A stretch of DNA of 64,000 nucleotides from Tateyamaria omphalii (GCF_014651375.1 NZ_BMWT01000002.1:377477-441476), one strand, 5' to 3'; positions 1 through 11,312 are shown, counted from the stretch's first letter. The notes: generated by a model not told the origin, from the letters alone. Numbers and translations are program-made.

Positions 1-192
1 GGCCAAGGCATTGCGCGGGGCGGCACAGGCCGTGATGCCCGCCGGATGCCTGATTGATGATGAGTTCATCACATCGCTGGGCCCGCGTGAGATGACTCTG
101 GTGCGAATGGGCTTTGAATCGCCCCATATCGTTTATGCCGATGGCTTGGAGCTGTCGGTGCCAGCGATGACAATGGCTGGGGCCGCGGCCGC

Positions 193-196
<4 letters not shown>
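1..196 (+). CDS. C-terminal fragment of an unrecognised protein (5' end outside window)
   Basis: A reading frame open from base 2 runs to a TAG at 194-196 and gives about 64 residues, ending in a small Ala-rich tail (MAGAAAA). The segment HIVYADGLEL near the end faintly recalls the last strand of Hint-domain proteins that are common in Roseobacters, but the piece is too short to assign. Its stop codon overlaps the stop of the convergent nnrDE gene (CTAG at 193-196), so the two transcripts have no spacer between them. That a coding frame ends here is likely; the identity is open. Confidence 0.45.
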
Positions 197-2399
<2,203 letters not shown>

Positions 2400-2430
2400 C
2401 TCTACTCAAAGACAGGAAGGACCAATAGGA

Positions 2431-3834
2431 ATGGCCAACCCCGTTCTCGATATGATCAAGGAAGAAGGCGCCGAGTACGTCGACATCCGTTTCACCGACC
2501 CGCGCGGCAAGCTGCAGCACGTGACCGTCATGGCCGATCAGGTTGATGAAGACTTCCTCGAAGAAGGCTTCATGTTTGACGGCTCCTCCATCGCAGGCTG
2601 GAAATCCATCGAAGCCTCCGACATGAAGCTGATGCCTGATCAGGCCAGCGCCTATGTCGATCCCTTCTATGCCGAAAAGACCATCTGTGTGCACTGCTCC
2701 ATCGTTGAGCCAGACACCGGCGAAGCCTATGAGCGTGACCCGCGCGGCACAGCCGAAAAGGCCGAGGCATACCTGAAATCCACAGGCATCGGTGACGCGG
2801 CCTACATGGGCCCCGAGGCGGAATTCTTCCTGTTCGATGATGTGCGTTATTCCAACAGCATCAACAAGGTATCCTACGAAGTTGATGCAACTGACGCCTC
2901 GTGGAACACCGACACCGAATACGAGATGGGCAACATGGGCCACCGCCCCGGCGTCAAGGGCGGCTACTTTCCTGTGAACCCCACGGACGAAAGCCAGGAC
3001 CTGCGCTCCGAGATGCTGTCCACTATGAAGCGTCTGGGCATGAAGGTCGACAAGCACCACCACGAAGTGGCGTCCTGTCAGCACGAGCTGGGCCTGATTT
3101 TTGACAGCCTGACAAAGCAAGCCGACGAGCTGCAGAAGTACAAGTACGTCATCCACAACGTCGCCGCCGCCTATGGCAAGTCGGCCACGTTCATGCCGAA
3201 ACCCATTGCGGGCGATAACGGCACCGGTATGCACGTCAACATGTCGATCTGGAAAGACGGCAAGCCGCTGTTTGCAGGCGACAAATACGCCGACCTGTCC
3301 GACGAAGCCCTGTATTTCATCGGTGGCGTTCTGAAACACGCCAAGGCTCTGAACGCCTTCACCAACCCATCGACCAACAGCTACAAGCGTCTGATCCCCG
3401 GCTTCGAAGCCCCCGTTCTGCGCGCCTACTCGGCCCGCAACCGCTCGGGCTGCGTCCGGATCCCATGGACCGAGTCGCCCAAAGCCAAGCGGGTTGAGGC
3501 ACGCTTCCCCGATCCGTCGGCCAACCCCTACCTGTGCTTTGCGGCCCTGCTGATGGCTGGCCTCGACGGCATCCAGAACAAGATCCACCCGGGCGAGCCG
3601 TCGGACAAAGACTTGTACGATCTGCCGCCAGAAGAGCTGGCCGGTATCCCAACTGTCTGTGGTTCGCTGCGCGAAGCCATGGAAGAGTTGGAAGCCGACA
3701 TGGACTTCCTGCTGGCCGGAGACGTGTTCACCAAGGACCAGATCGAAGGCTACATCGCTCTCAAAATGGAAGAGATCGAAACATACGAACACACACCGCA
3801 CCCGGTTGAGTTCGGCATGTACTACAGCTGCTAA
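2431..3834 (+). CDS. glnA: Glutamine synthetase type I
   Basis: Makes glutamine from glutamate, ammonia and ATP as a cytosolic dodecamer, and is the main ammonia-assimilating enzyme. 467 residues, normal for GSI. Visible are the beta-Grasp N-terminus with the Asp-50-loop region ([10 protein letters not shown]), the metal-site motif GPEAEFF, the ATP-binding run around [14 protein letters not shown], and the adenylylation loop with Tyr396 in DLYDLPPEE. This indicates GSI-beta control by GlnE. The start at 2431 follows AGGAAGG with normal spacing. Co-transcribed with glnB; the operon ends in a strong terminator at 3861. Confidence 0.98.
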   Translation: MANPVLDMIKEEGAEYVDIRFTDPRGKLQHVTVMADQVDEDFLEEGFMFDGSSIAGWKSIEASDMKLMPDQASAYVDPFYAEKTICVHCSIVEPDTGEAYERDPRGTAEKAEAYLKSTGIGDAAYMGPEAEFFLFDDVRYSNSINKVSYEVDATDASWNTDTEYEMGNMGHRPGVKGGYFPVNPTDESQDLRSEMLSTMKRLGMKVDKHHHEVASCQHELGLIFDSLTKQADELQKYKYVIHNVAAAYGKSATFMPKPIAGDNGTGMHVNMSIWKDGKPLFAGDKYADLSDEALYFIGGVLKHAKALNAFTNPSTNSYKRLIPGFEAPVLRAYSARNRSGCVRIPWTESPKAKRVEARFPDPSANPYLCFAALLMAGLDGIQNKIHPGEPSDKDLYDLPPEELAGIPTVCGSLREAMEELEADMDFLLAGDVFTKDQIEGYIALKMEEIETYEHTPHPVEFGMYYSC

Positions 3835-3860
3835 TCTGTTTCGTGACAGGTTGTGTGTTG

Positions 3861-3886
3861 AAGGGGCGCCGTGGCGCCCCTTTTTT
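3861..3886 (+). terminator. Rho-independent terminator of glnBA
   Basis: AAGGGGCGCC and GGCGCCCCTT form a perfect 10-bp stem with a two-base GT loop, followed by a run of T. It begins 27 bases after the glnA stop. Confidence 0.93.
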
Positions 3887-4184
3887 GTGCACAACCTCTG
3901 CGGCTAAGGATTGTCAAACATAATCCGCAACCACCCGGTCTGCGGCATGAAATGCTCATCACCCAGCACGATCATACGCGGTGTGTTTCATTGGAGACCG
4001 CGAGCGTAGGTAAGTCTGCCTACTGGTGATCCGCCATGCGATACTGCACTATGAAAAGATCGGCGACAGCTTGCTCATTTGGTGGTCAGGACGCTCCAAG
4101 ATCCTGAAATCCTGACTTGCATGCTCGGTCCGCTGCCAAGATTATGGCAGTATTACATAACTGATTTAACCAGGTGACTATATT
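3887..4184. other. Intergenic stretch with no clear gene
   Basis: About 300 bases that look more A/T-rich than the neighbouring genes. No frame of useful length with a ribosome site was found. A short translated piece (RHAILHYEKIG) recalls the wing of MerR regulators, but it is not extended by flanking similarity. The end of the stretch must hold the promoter for the 28-codon frame at 4185 and/or the transglycosylase gene. Confidence 0.3.
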
Positions 4185-4271
4185 ATGACCACGACACAGT
4201 TTTGCGTTCGCGTCTGCATTGCCGCATCCACCATCATGGGATTGCACTTGATCCTGACGCACGTCGCTTAA
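4185..4271 (+). CDS. Possible 28-residue small hydrophobic protein or leader peptide
   Basis: ATG at 4185 is preceded by AGGTGA seven bases upstream and encodes 28 residues, ending at TAA 4269-4271. From residue 6 the product is mostly hydrophobic (FCVRVCIAASTIMGL...), enough for one short membrane helix. It is followed after 31 bases by a 9-bp perfect hairpin (4303-4330) that directly precedes the ribosome site of the next gene. It could be a small membrane protein or a translated leader. No homologue is recognised; support is only the ribosome site and context. Confidence 0.3.
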   Translation: MTTTQFCVRVCIAASTIMGLHLILTHVA

Positions 4272-4302
4272 TCAACGCAAAGAAGGTTGATTTTGAAAAC
4301 TG

Positions 4303-4332
4303 AACGCGTGCGGGGTAACCTGCACGCGTTTT
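4303..4332 (+). terminator. Hairpin ahead of the transglycosylase gene (terminator or attenuator)
   Basis: AACGCGTGC pairs perfectly with GCACGCGTT around a 10-base loop, followed by a short T stretch (TTTT counting the two stem Ts). The ribosome site of the next gene (CAGGAGA) starts only a few bases later, so the hairpin may end a small transcript or control entry into the downstream gene. Confidence 0.5.
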
Positions 4333-4346
4333 GCAGGAGAGCTAAA

Positions 4347-5156
4347 ATGTATTTTAAACAGCGTGCGCGCAGTTTGGTTATCGCCGGAATCCTTGTGACA
4401 TCCGGCGCAGGAGCAGCGTTGGCCCAGTGCGGGAACACCTCTGCGGGGTTCGAGAATTGGAAAGCCAGTTTTGCAAATGACGCGCGCCAAGCGGGCGTCC
4501 GATCATCCGGCTTGCAGGCTCTTGCCAATGCGCAATATGCGAAACGCACAATCGCGGCGGATCGCAATCAGAAGTCGTTCCGCTACTCGCTCGAAAAATT
4601 CATGCAGATCCGTGGCGCGGACACAATTGTTGCCCAAGGGCGCAAGCGCAAAGCCCGAAACCCAGATTTTTATGCAGCACTTGAACGGCAATACGGTGTT
4701 CCTGCGGGGGTTCTGATTGCCATTCACGGAATGGAGACCGCCTTTGGTGGGTTCATGGGAGATAGTTCGGTTGTGTCCGCCATCGTGACACTGACCTATG
4801 ATTGCCGACGCTCGGATTTCTTCGCCCCGCACGCCATTGGCGCGCTGAAACTGGTGGACCAGGGGTCGATCACTGGCGCAACCAAAGGGGCCAAACATGG
4901 CGAGTTGGGACATACCCAGTTCCTGCCCGGAAATGCGCTGAAATACGGCGTCGACGCAAATGGAGACGGGCGTGTCGATCTGTATAATCAGACTGATGCC
5001 CTGGCATCGACGGCCAACTTCCTCAGGCAGAAAGGCTGGAAACCCGGACAGGGATACCAGCAAGGGCAACCGAATTTTGCTGTGATTAAGCAGTGGAATG
5101 CGGCGACCGTCTACCAGCAGTCCATTGCAATCATGGGTGCGCGCATCGACGGGTGA
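4347..5156 (+). CDS. Periplasmic lytic murein transglycosylase, MltB-type (SLT_2 family)
   Basis: Cleaves the MurNAc-GlcNAc bond of peptidoglycan, giving 1,6-anhydro ends. 269 residues. A Sec signal peptide covers about 1-26 (hydrophobic core LVIAGILVTSGAGAALA, cleavage before QCG). The catalytic Glu is expected in IHGMETAFGG, and ELGHTQFLPGN matches the second family motif. A Ca-loop-like DANGDGRVDLYN follows. There is no C-terminal peptidoglycan-binding domain, so this is the short, single-domain form. The start at 4347 is fixed by GGAGA seven bases upstream and by the signal peptide. The region before it is non-coding or a small leader (see 4185 and 4303). Confidence 0.88.
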   Translation: MYFKQRARSLVIAGILVTSGAGAALAQCGNTSAGFENWKASFANDARQAGVRSSGLQALANAQYAKRTIAADRNQKSFRYSLEKFMQIRGADTIVAQGRKRKARNPDFYAALERQYGVPAGVLIAIHGMETAFGGFMGDSSVVSAIVTLTYDCRRSDFFAPHAIGALKLVDQGSITGATKGAKHGELGHTQFLPGNALKYGVDANGDGRVDLYNQTDALASTANFLRQKGWKPGQGYQQGQPNFAVIKQWNAATVYQQSIAIMGARIDG

Positions 5157-5367
5157 TGCGTGCAACACCTGTTTTCGCTGACCCAATTCCCACCCCTATG
5201 CGCTTGTCTTTCTGCCGAGCTCGGCATAAGTGACCGGCCATAGGGATCAGGCCCCTGCCCTCCGCATTCTGGTGAAGCCTGACGATCCGACCCAGTTTCT
5301 TGGTCGCAGGCATGGCAACGCGGAGATCCGACAGCCCAGATCACGCGACCGGAGAACGGAGACGGAT

Positions 5368-5811
5368 ATGGACATCCCCCTTCCCTCACGCGCCGCATTG
5401 AAGGCGCAAGCCAAGCGATTGCGCGCGGCCATGAACGAGGCTGGCACCCCTTGCACGCATTCTCAGGCGCTGGAAACAGTGGCGCGGCAATGGGGCGCGC
5501 GCGATTGGAACACGTTGCATGCGCGGGCACAGGACGAAGGCCAACACAGCTATCACCCCGGACAACGTGTGTCCGGTCGCTATCTCGGGCACCGCTTTGC
5601 GGGATTCGTGAAGTCTGCGCGGCTCATGCCGAACGGACGTCACGCCCTGACCTTACGGTTCGACGATGCCATCGACGTTGTCGCATCGCGGCACTTCTCG
5701 GCCTGGCGCAAGCAGGTGAATTGTGTTGTGGACCAGCGCGGACGCACCTTGCGGACCACGTCCAACGGGCAACCGCATGTGGTGATCCACGATGCCTGGT
5801 CCGGCAAATGA
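5368..5811 (+). CDS. Glyoxalase-related protein (Glyoxalase_8 family)
   Basis: 147 residues with the N-terminal pattern PSRAALKAQAKRLRAA...SQALE..A...G.RDWNTLHA, which defines a small alphaproteobacterial family named after glyoxalase by distant similarity. The biochemical function is unknown. The second half (about 60-147) is beta-rich with no obvious metal ligands. The start at 5368 is supported by GGAGACGG upstream and the MDIP start. It stands alone, convergent with the DUF3445 gene, with a repeat hairpin between them. Cytosolic; no signal peptide. Confidence 0.7.
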   Translation: MDIPLPSRAALKAQAKRLRAAMNEAGTPCTHSQALETVARQWGARDWNTLHARAQDEGQHSYHPGQRVSGRYLGHRFAGFVKSARLMPNGRHALTLRFDDAIDVVASRHFSAWRKQVNCVVDQRGRTLRTTSNGQPHVVIHDAWSGK

Positions 5812-5816
5812 TCGGG

Positions 5817-5837
5817 TAAGGCGGGCCTTGGTCCGCC
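5817..5837. repeat. Palindromic repeat copy between convergent genes, possible bidirectional terminator
   Basis: On the minus strand this reads GGCGGACCAAGGCCCGCC followed by TTA(C). It shares the GGCGGA...CCGCCTTAC frame with the copies at 699 and 19063-19130, with a changed centre. It sits six bases after the glyoxalase-related stop and touches the stop of the DUF3445 gene, so it could end both transcripts, though a T-run is lacking. Confidence 0.5.
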
Positions 5838-6583
5838 TAGCTCAGCTCGGGCACATCAGCTCGCGCCAGCACATAGGTGTGAATAGCAAACACCACTGCA
5901 CGACTTTGCGGTAGGCGCAGCAGCGTCTGCCGCTCGCTCCTGTAATACGGCCCCTCGGTCAGGCCTGCCCCGACCCGGCGTGGCTCTGACTGAGACCGGG
6001 GCTGGAACAGCTCGGGATCCTGATACCAAAGCTGGTTGAACCGCCAGAGCGGTCGCCCGACCTGTATCCCGTCAAACAGGCGTTGCACGCGGCGTGCAAC
6101 GTCATCGGTGTATTCCGAAACAGGCACATGAATGTCGACCAAGGGACGGCCCGCCTTTTCACTCAGGCGCCATGAGGCTGGAAAACACAGGACCGCACCC
6201 GTCAACACGTGTTCATCGCCGCGCTTCTGCATCAACACAAAATCGTTCTGACAAAGGCGTCCCAACGTCTTCATCGGCGCGGAATAGTCGAGCGCTACAG
6301 CACGCCCATCTGGACAGGAAACGTGATTGCCATCCCGCTGAAACCCTTGCGTGGGCAAGATGTCGAGCACGGTATTCAGCAATTCCACTGCCGCGGCCCG
6401 CGCCGAAGGGTCGAGGTACAAAACATCCGCTTCTCGTTCCGCCAACAAGGCCTCGCGCCGCGCCATCTGTTCGGCATAGGCCTCGTCAACGCGCAACCAC
6501 GGCCCAACCTCGGGCTGGATACCCGGCAAGGCGCGGCTGACATGCATGTCGTCGGGCAATTCACTCTGCAAAATCACGGTCAT
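5837..6583 (-). CDS. DUF3445 protein, haem-dependent oxidative N-demethylase (HODM/DmmA) alpha-subunit family
   Basis: About 248 residues. The family (DUF3445) includes the haem subunit of dimethylamine monooxygenase and fungal HODM, which oxidatively remove methyl groups from secondary amines. The family segment GAVLCFPASWRLSEKAGRPL, the HVPV step and the C-terminal RSERQTLLRLPQS are visible. Partner genes for electron transfer (ferredoxin and reductase-like DmmB/C) are not adjacent, so the redox partner must be elsewhere or the activity differs. The ATG at 6583 is chosen as the first plausible start; ATG codons slightly upstream are possible because no strong ribosome site is seen. Divergent from dddP. 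Confidence 0.75.
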   Translation of the reverse strand: MTVILQSELPDDMHVSRALPGIQPEVGPWLRVDEAYAEQMARREALLAEREADVLYLDPSARAAAVELLNTVLDILPTQGFQRDGNHVSCPDGRAVALDYSAPMKTLGRLCQNDFVLMQKRGDEHVLTGAVLCFPASWRLSEKAGRPLVDIHVPVSEYTDDVARRVQRLFDGIQVGRPLWRFNQLWYQDPELFQPRSQSEPRRVGAGLTEGPYYRSERQTLLRLPQSRAVVFAIHTYVLARADVPELS

Positions 6584-6704
6584 GGCGCACATTTGCACGG
6601 GGTTCACGGAACACGCCACAGCAAAAAAACGCCGGATCGCTGTCGGAAACGGGCAACTACACCGCGCGAATCCAAGCCACCCTGCCGACAGGGAAGGACG
6701 CACC

Positions 6705-8045
6705 ATGAACCAGCATTACCGTGACACGCGCAAAATCGACCCCAATCGCGGCGCCGCATTGGGCGATGGTACGCCAAACGATGCCGACCGGATTGAGATC
6801 GGCCCCACCCAACTGGCCTTTGCCGAATGGGAGGCTGCTGGTCTGCAACTGCCCAATCTCGCCAATATGCGCGAATACCGCTGGCGCAGGCTGACCCAAC
6901 ACATCGTGGATCGCGGCTATGCTGGCCTGTTGATGTTTGACCCGCTCAACATCCGATACGCCACCGACTCGACCAACATGCAGCTTTGGAACACGCACAA
7001 CCCGTTCCGGGCAGTGCTGCTTTGCGCTGATGGCCACATGGTGATCTGGGATTACAAGAACGCCCCCTTCCTGTCCTCGTTCAATCCACTGGTCAAAGAG
7101 GTGCGGCACGGGGCCGACCTGTTCTACTTCGACCGAGGCGACAAGGTTGATGTCGCGGCGGATGTCTTTGCCAATTCTGTGCGTGAGATTTGCGCTGAAC
7201 ACGCCCCCGGCCATACGCGCCTTGCTGTCGACAAGCCCATGGTTCACGGGCTGCGCGCCCTTGAAGCACAGGGCTTCACTGTCATGGATGGCGAAGAGGT
7301 CACGGAAAAGTCCCGCTCGATCAAGGGGTCGGATGAGATCAAGGCAATGCGCTGCGCCGTCAACGCCTGCGAGGCCTCGGTCCAAGCCATGGAGGACTTT
7401 GCACGCGCCAATGTGGGTGACGGCAAGACATGCGAGGATGATGTTTGGGCCGTCCTGCACGCCGAAAACATCAGGCGCGGCGGCGAATGGATCGAAACCC
7501 GGCTGTTGTCCTCCGGGCCGCGCACCAACCCATGGTTCCAGGAATGCGGGCCGCGCATCTGTCAAAAGAACGAAATCATCTCTTTCGACACCGATCTTGT
7601 CGGGTCCTACGGGATCTGCGTCGACATCTCGCGCAGCTGGTGGATCGGCCCGGACAAACCGCGCCCCGACATGATCTATGCCATGCAGCACGCACACGAG
7701 CACATCATGCAGAATATGGAGATGATCAAACCCGGTGTCATGATCCCCGAGTTGACGGCCAACACACATGTGCTGGATGACAAGTTCCAGGCCCAGAAAT
7801 ATGGCTGCCTGATGCACGGCGTTGGCCTGTGCGATGAATGGCCCCTTGTGGCCTACCCGGACAAGGCCGTCGCAGGTGCGTATGACTATGCGCTAGAACC
7901 AGGCATGGTGCTTTGCGTCGAAGCTGCGGTTGGCGAAGTTGGCGGTGACTTCTCGATCAAGCTGGAGGATCAGGTTCTTGTCACCGAAGACGGTTTCGAG
8001 AACCTGATCGGATACGAGTTTGACCCCGCTTTAATGGGGGTCTGA
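6705..8045 (+). CDS. dddP: Dimethylsulfoniopropionate (DMSP) lyase DddP
   Basis: Cleaves DMSP, the algal osmolyte, to dimethylsulfide and acrylate in the cytosol. 446 residues, the normal length; an M24-peptidase-fold enzyme that has lost peptidase function. Counting from the ATG at 6705, the residues described for Roseobacter DddP all fall at the published positions: Asp295, Asp297 and Asp307, His371, Glu406 and Glu421 for the two metals, and Tyr366 and Asp377 for catalysis. This makes the assignment and the start firm. GGAAGG precedes the ATG. It is divergent from the DUF3445 demethylase-like gene, and the first lodAB module follows after 256 bases. Confidence 0.97.
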   Translation: MNQHYRDTRKIDPNRGAALGDGTPNDADRIEIGPTQLAFAEWEAAGLQLPNLANMREYRWRRLTQHIVDRGYAGLLMFDPLNIRYATDSTNMQLWNTHNPFRAVLLCADGHMVIWDYKNAPFLSSFNPLVKEVRHGADLFYFDRGDKVDVAADVFANSVREICAEHAPGHTRLAVDKPMVHGLRALEAQGFTVMDGEEVTEKSRSIKGSDEIKAMRCAVNACEASVQAMEDFARANVGDGKTCEDDVWAVLHAENIRRGGEWIETRLLSSGPRTNPWFQECGPRICQKNEIISFDTDLVGSYGICVDISRSWWIGPDKPRPDMIYAMQHAHEHIMQNMEMIKPGVMIPELTANTHVLDDKFQAQKYGCLMHGVGLCDEWPLVAYPDKAVAGAYDYALEPGMVLCVEAAVGEVGGDFSIKLEDQVLVTEDGFENLIGYEFDPALMGV

Positions 8046-8191
8046 ACCTTCAGGCCCGGCGCCCAAGACAGGTCCACCTGCTGAACATCGCACTGTTTTC
8101 TCAGGCCTGCAGCCCCCTGCCCGCAGAACCCGGGCGTGCGCGACATACGTGGATTGGGCCACCCCCTTAACTCTAACCCCCTCTAAAAACT

Positions 8192-8218
8192 GTATGCGGA
8201 TCAGGGTTTCTCGCATAC
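8192..8218. promoter_or_regulatory. Inverted repeat upstream of the lodAB region (candidate operator)
   Basis: GTATGCG and CGCATAC form perfect 7-bp arms around 13 bases, about 85 bases before the first lodA-like start and in a 256-base gene-free stretch (8046-8301). The position and spacing suit a dimeric repressor or activator site. No regulator gene is adjacent. Confidence 0.45.
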
Positions 8219-8301
8219 CGTGAATACACGCGCGTCGAATCTCGGTTTGGTTGAAACTGTTTTTTTACTCATGCGTGAGCAAAGTTATTTTGGGGGGCCA
8301 T

Positions 8302-10236
8302 ATGAACGCCGACGATATTGAAAGCATCGCAATCCATCCTGCCATTGGTGTCGCCCGTGTCGGCAACGCGAAAGACGCCTATTTCCTTGCCCCAGAAGTG
8401 ATTGGCAAAACACCGAAAGACACGGACGGGTTTCGCGATGGGCACGGTCATCTCAAACGGCAGGTGGCGCGGTTTCGCGTGTACGCGACCCTCAAGTCCG
8501 GTGAGGTGCGTGAGATCACGGCAGCCGAAGCCAACATCAACTGGCGGGTCGAAGTGGCGAACCTCAAGGCCGGTTGGTACGACTTCCAACACGCGATGGA
8601 CCTGCCACCCGATCAGGTGTTTGAGCCCCCGAAACGCAACGCCAACTTCAATGGCGATGATCGCGAGCGACTGAGCATTCGACCCAGCGCACGTCACATC
8701 AGCGGCGCCAGCCAGACCTCAGCCCCCTTCGATGACGGAACTTTTTTCGGCAAACCAGTCTATCTAGGTGAGCTGCGCACAGATGACCAGGGGCGGCTTT
8801 TGTTCTTTGGCGGCCATGGCAAGTCCGAGCCGTTGGTCCCCGGCACCGCACCCACAACATTCGCCAACAATGATGGCTGGCACGACGACACCTGCGACGG
8901 CCCCGTGCGCGCGACAGTCACCATCGGCGATAAGGATATCGAGGCGCGACCGGCGCATGTCATTGTCGCACCACCGAATTTTGGCCCCGGCCTGTTTGGC
9001 GTCGTCACGATGGACGACGTGGTGCGGGACCTGTTCATCGGGTTGGGCACCCTTCCGCACCCTGGCAAAACCAGCTTCAGCAAGGACATCTGGCCGATCT
9101 TCGACAGGATGACCGGGCATCAATGGGTCTGTGACGGTATCCTGCTTCTGGCAGGTCAAGGCACACCGCTGGATGCCCGCGACCCCGAAATCATAGCGCA
9201 GATGGGCGACCCCTCAGACGCAAGCGCAGCTTACCGTCAGGCCGTCTTCAACCTGTTCCGCAACAGCAAGACCGAAGAGCTAAAACATGCGGGCTTGCCC
9301 CCGTTCTACGGGGACACATACGGCGACCGCTATCCCAATGGCGATTTGGTCAATCCAGCGCGCGAAGACCTGTTTCTGACCAAGACTCAGTATCAACACC
9401 TCGAAAACTGGGCGAATGGCGATTTTGAAGCCGACTGGGCTGGCATCCCTGCAATCCCAGATTTTGGCGACATTCCGGCTGCGGACCAGCCGCGCGAACT
9501 GGACCGCGCCGCGTTGCACGAGTGCTTGGGCGGGCCGTTTCACCCCGGCATCGAGCTGACCTGGCCCATGCGCCTCGCCTCGATGTGGGATCCCGATCAA
9601 CCGTACCGGCTGCGCCCCCTGCCCGAGGGCGTGCCAGTGCGCCAGGACTACGGCACGACGCTCAGCCGTGAACAAGCGCTGGCATGGGACGGGCCCTGGG
9701 GCCCCACGGGTGCAGGCAGCCTGACCCGCTGGATGGGCGTGCCATGGCAAACAGACGAGGCGTCCTGCAACTCGGGCCTTGTCTATACGCCCAGCCTGTA
9801 CCTTAGCTCGCCCAGTTTCTGGGGCGCGCGTGTACCAAACCAGGTGCTGCCGATCGAGGCCTACAACATAGCCACCACTCCGGACCTCGCCCCGCTTCAG
9901 GTACAGCGCCATTTCAGCAACCGCCGCTTCTGGCTGCGTGACCTGCAAGGAACCGGCTACGCCGCCCGCATCAACAACATGGTGCACAAATGGTGGATGA
10001 CGGGTTTGGTCGAGGCGCACACCCCGCCTGAAGGCATAGGGCTGCCCGAGACCTGCTATGTTGAAACCGGCCGTTCCCCCACCTTCACCAAGGGTGACCC
10101 AAGCCTGAGGTTGGCAAAGGGTGTCGTGGCCCTTCAATCGCAAGAGGACAAGGCGGTTGGGCCATTGGGTGCACAGCCTGCCGAAGATGCCGTCGAAGAA
10201 CAGACTTTCGAACGGCTGGGACGCGGCGAGGTCTAG
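8302..10236 (+). CDS. LodA/GoxA-family CTQ-dependent amino-acid oxidase, module 1
   Basis: Predicted quinoprotein oxidase of the family of L-lysine 6-oxidase (LodA) and glycine oxidase (GoxA), which deaminate amino acids with release of H2O2 and NH3. 644 residues. The N-terminus shows the family signature IHPAIGVARVGN. Further family blocks are RLSIRPSARHISG, ECLGGPFHPGIELTWPMR and, before the cofactor, PWQTDEASC...SFWGARVPNQVL. Cys489 and Trp507 are my candidates for the cysteine tryptophylquinone pair. No signal peptide is present, as in the secreted LodA of Marinomonas. The ATG at 8302 follows GGGGGG and removes 17 odd residues of a longer frame. Its stop TAG shares a base with the GTG of the next gene, so the two are translationally coupled. 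Substrate not predictable. Confidence 0.88.
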   Translation: MNADDIESIAIHPAIGVARVGNAKDAYFLAPEVIGKTPKDTDGFRDGHGHLKRQVARFRVYATLKSGEVREITAAEANINWRVEVANLKAGWYDFQHAMDLPPDQVFEPPKRNANFNGDDRERLSIRPSARHISGASQTSAPFDDGTFFGKPVYLGELRTDDQGRLLFFGGHGKSEPLVPGTAPTTFANNDGWHDDTCDGPVRATVTIGDKDIEARPAHVIVAPPNFGPGLFGVVTMDDVVRDLFIGLGTLPHPGKTSFSKDIWPIFDRMTGHQWVCDGILLLAGQGTPLDARDPEIIAQMGDPSDASAAYRQAVFNLFRNSKTEELKHAGLPPFYGDTYGDRYPNGDLVNPAREDLFLTKTQYQHLENWANGDFEADWAGIPAIPDFGDIPAADQPRELDRAALHECLGGPFHPGIELTWPMRLASMWDPDQPYRLRPLPEGVPVRQDYGTTLSREQALAWDGPWGPTGAGSLTRWMGVPWQTDEASCNSGLVYTPSLYLSSPSFWGARVPNQVLPIEAYNIATTPDLAPLQVQRHFSNRRFWLRDLQGTGYAARINNMVHKWWMTGLVEAHTPPEGIGLPETCYVETGRSPTFTKGDPSLRLAKGVVALQSQEDKAVGPLGAQPAEDAVEEQTFERLGRGEV

Positions 10237-11312
10237 TGACAAGCGTTCTGATCGCAGGCGGCGGTCCCGCAGGACTTGCCGCCGCCATCGCCCTTGCAGA
10301 ACGCAAGGTGCCTGTGAAAGTTGTCGATCCTTCGGGGGCGGCAACGGCCACTCGGGGCGAGTTGATTGCTCATGGTGGTGCGCAAATCATGCAGCGCTTG
10401 GGCCTAGGCCACGTTCTGACCGATGCGGTGTTGATCCGTGATGTTGTTAGCCATTGGGGGGCCGCGGGCCTGCAATCTCATGGCTCGCATCCCGGTCTTG
10501 GCCTGCATGGCTGGGGCTTGGATCGCAGTGCTCTGGCCAAGGCGATGATAGGCCGAGCCGAACAGCTGGGGGTGACACTGCACACGGGGCGGATCACCAA
10601 ATCACAACACACGCAAGCAGGGTGGACCGCAACAACCGAGACGCCCGCAGGTCGCGAAACATGGCATGCAGACTACGTGATCGATGCAACCGGTCGCCCT
10701 GCCCATATCGCCCGGCGCCACGCCGCCACGGTCTTCCACGGTCCTGCGCTGGTCGCGGTTCTGTGGCAGATGGGCTCGGCTCAAGATACAACCATGCGGG
10801 CCGAGGCCACGCCGGAGGGGTGGTGGTACAAGGTGCCACACAAAACCGGTGGCACGGTCGGCTTTGTCACCGATGCCGCCACCGCCAAGCGCATCACCGC
10901 CGCACCGTCGGTGTTTCTAAGTCAAGCGCAGGACAGCCTGTCGCTCATCTCGCTCAAAGGCATATCCTCGCGCCCCTGGTCGATGGATTGCCGCAGCGCC
11001 CTGCTGGATCAAACATCCGGTACGGGCTGGCTTGCCATAGGGGATGCCGCTGCCGCCTTTGACCCCATCACGTCCCAGGGTCTGTTCAACGCCTTATCCG
11101 CCGGTTTCTTCGCAGGAAATGCGGCGGCAGATGCCCTGTCCGGCGATACTGATGCCCCTCGGGTTTACGATGCGCTGCTGGCTCAGACAGTGGACCGCAC
11201 ATACGCCACCACCCATCTGCAATACGCCGCCCTGCCCTTTGACACACCGTTTTGGCGACACCACGCACGGGCCGGTATGGAAAAGAAAGAAATTCGCCCG
11301 ATTCACGCTTGA
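10236..11312 (+). CDS. LodB-family flavoprotein, maturase for oxidase 1
   Basis: 358-residue FAD-dependent monooxygenase-like protein. LodB proteins are needed to build the tryptophylquinone of the partner LodA, probably by hydroxylating the tryptophan. The N-terminal dinucleotide fold GGGPAGLAAAIALAE is intact, GWWYKVP matches the GWWY block of LodB and flavin-dependent halogenases, and the second FAD motif is GWLAIGDAAAAFDP. GTG start at 10236 overlaps the stop of the oxidase gene by one base (TAGTG). It is shorter than the second LodB in this window (434 residues), mostly at the C-terminus. Confidence 0.87.
   Translation: MTSVLIAGGGPAGLAAAIALAERKVPVKVVDPSGAATATRGELIAHGGAQIMQRLGLGHVLTDAVLIRDVVSHWGAAGLQSHGSHPGLGLHGWGLDRSALAKAMIGRAEQLGVTLHTGRITKSQHTQAGWTATTETPAGRETWHADYVIDATGRPAHIARRHAATVFHGPALVAVLWQMGSAQDTTMRAEATPEGWWYKVPHKTGGTVGFVTDAATAKRITAAPSVFLSQAQDSLSLISLKGISSRPWSMDCRSALLDQTSGTGWLAIGDAAAAFDPITSQGLFNALSAGFFAGNAAADALSGDTDAPRVYDALLAQTVDRTYATTHLQYAALPFDTPFWRHHARAGMEKKEIRPIHA

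Noticed and set aside
4000..4100. MerR-like piece RHAILHYEKIG in the gap after glnA
   Set aside because: Only about ten residues resemble the MerR wing and there is no continuing similarity; too short to call a pseudogene.
5213..5226. Perfect palindrome TGCCGAGCTCGGCA
   Set aside because: No T-run and no clear promoter relation; a 14-base palindrome can occur by chance in GC-rich DNA.
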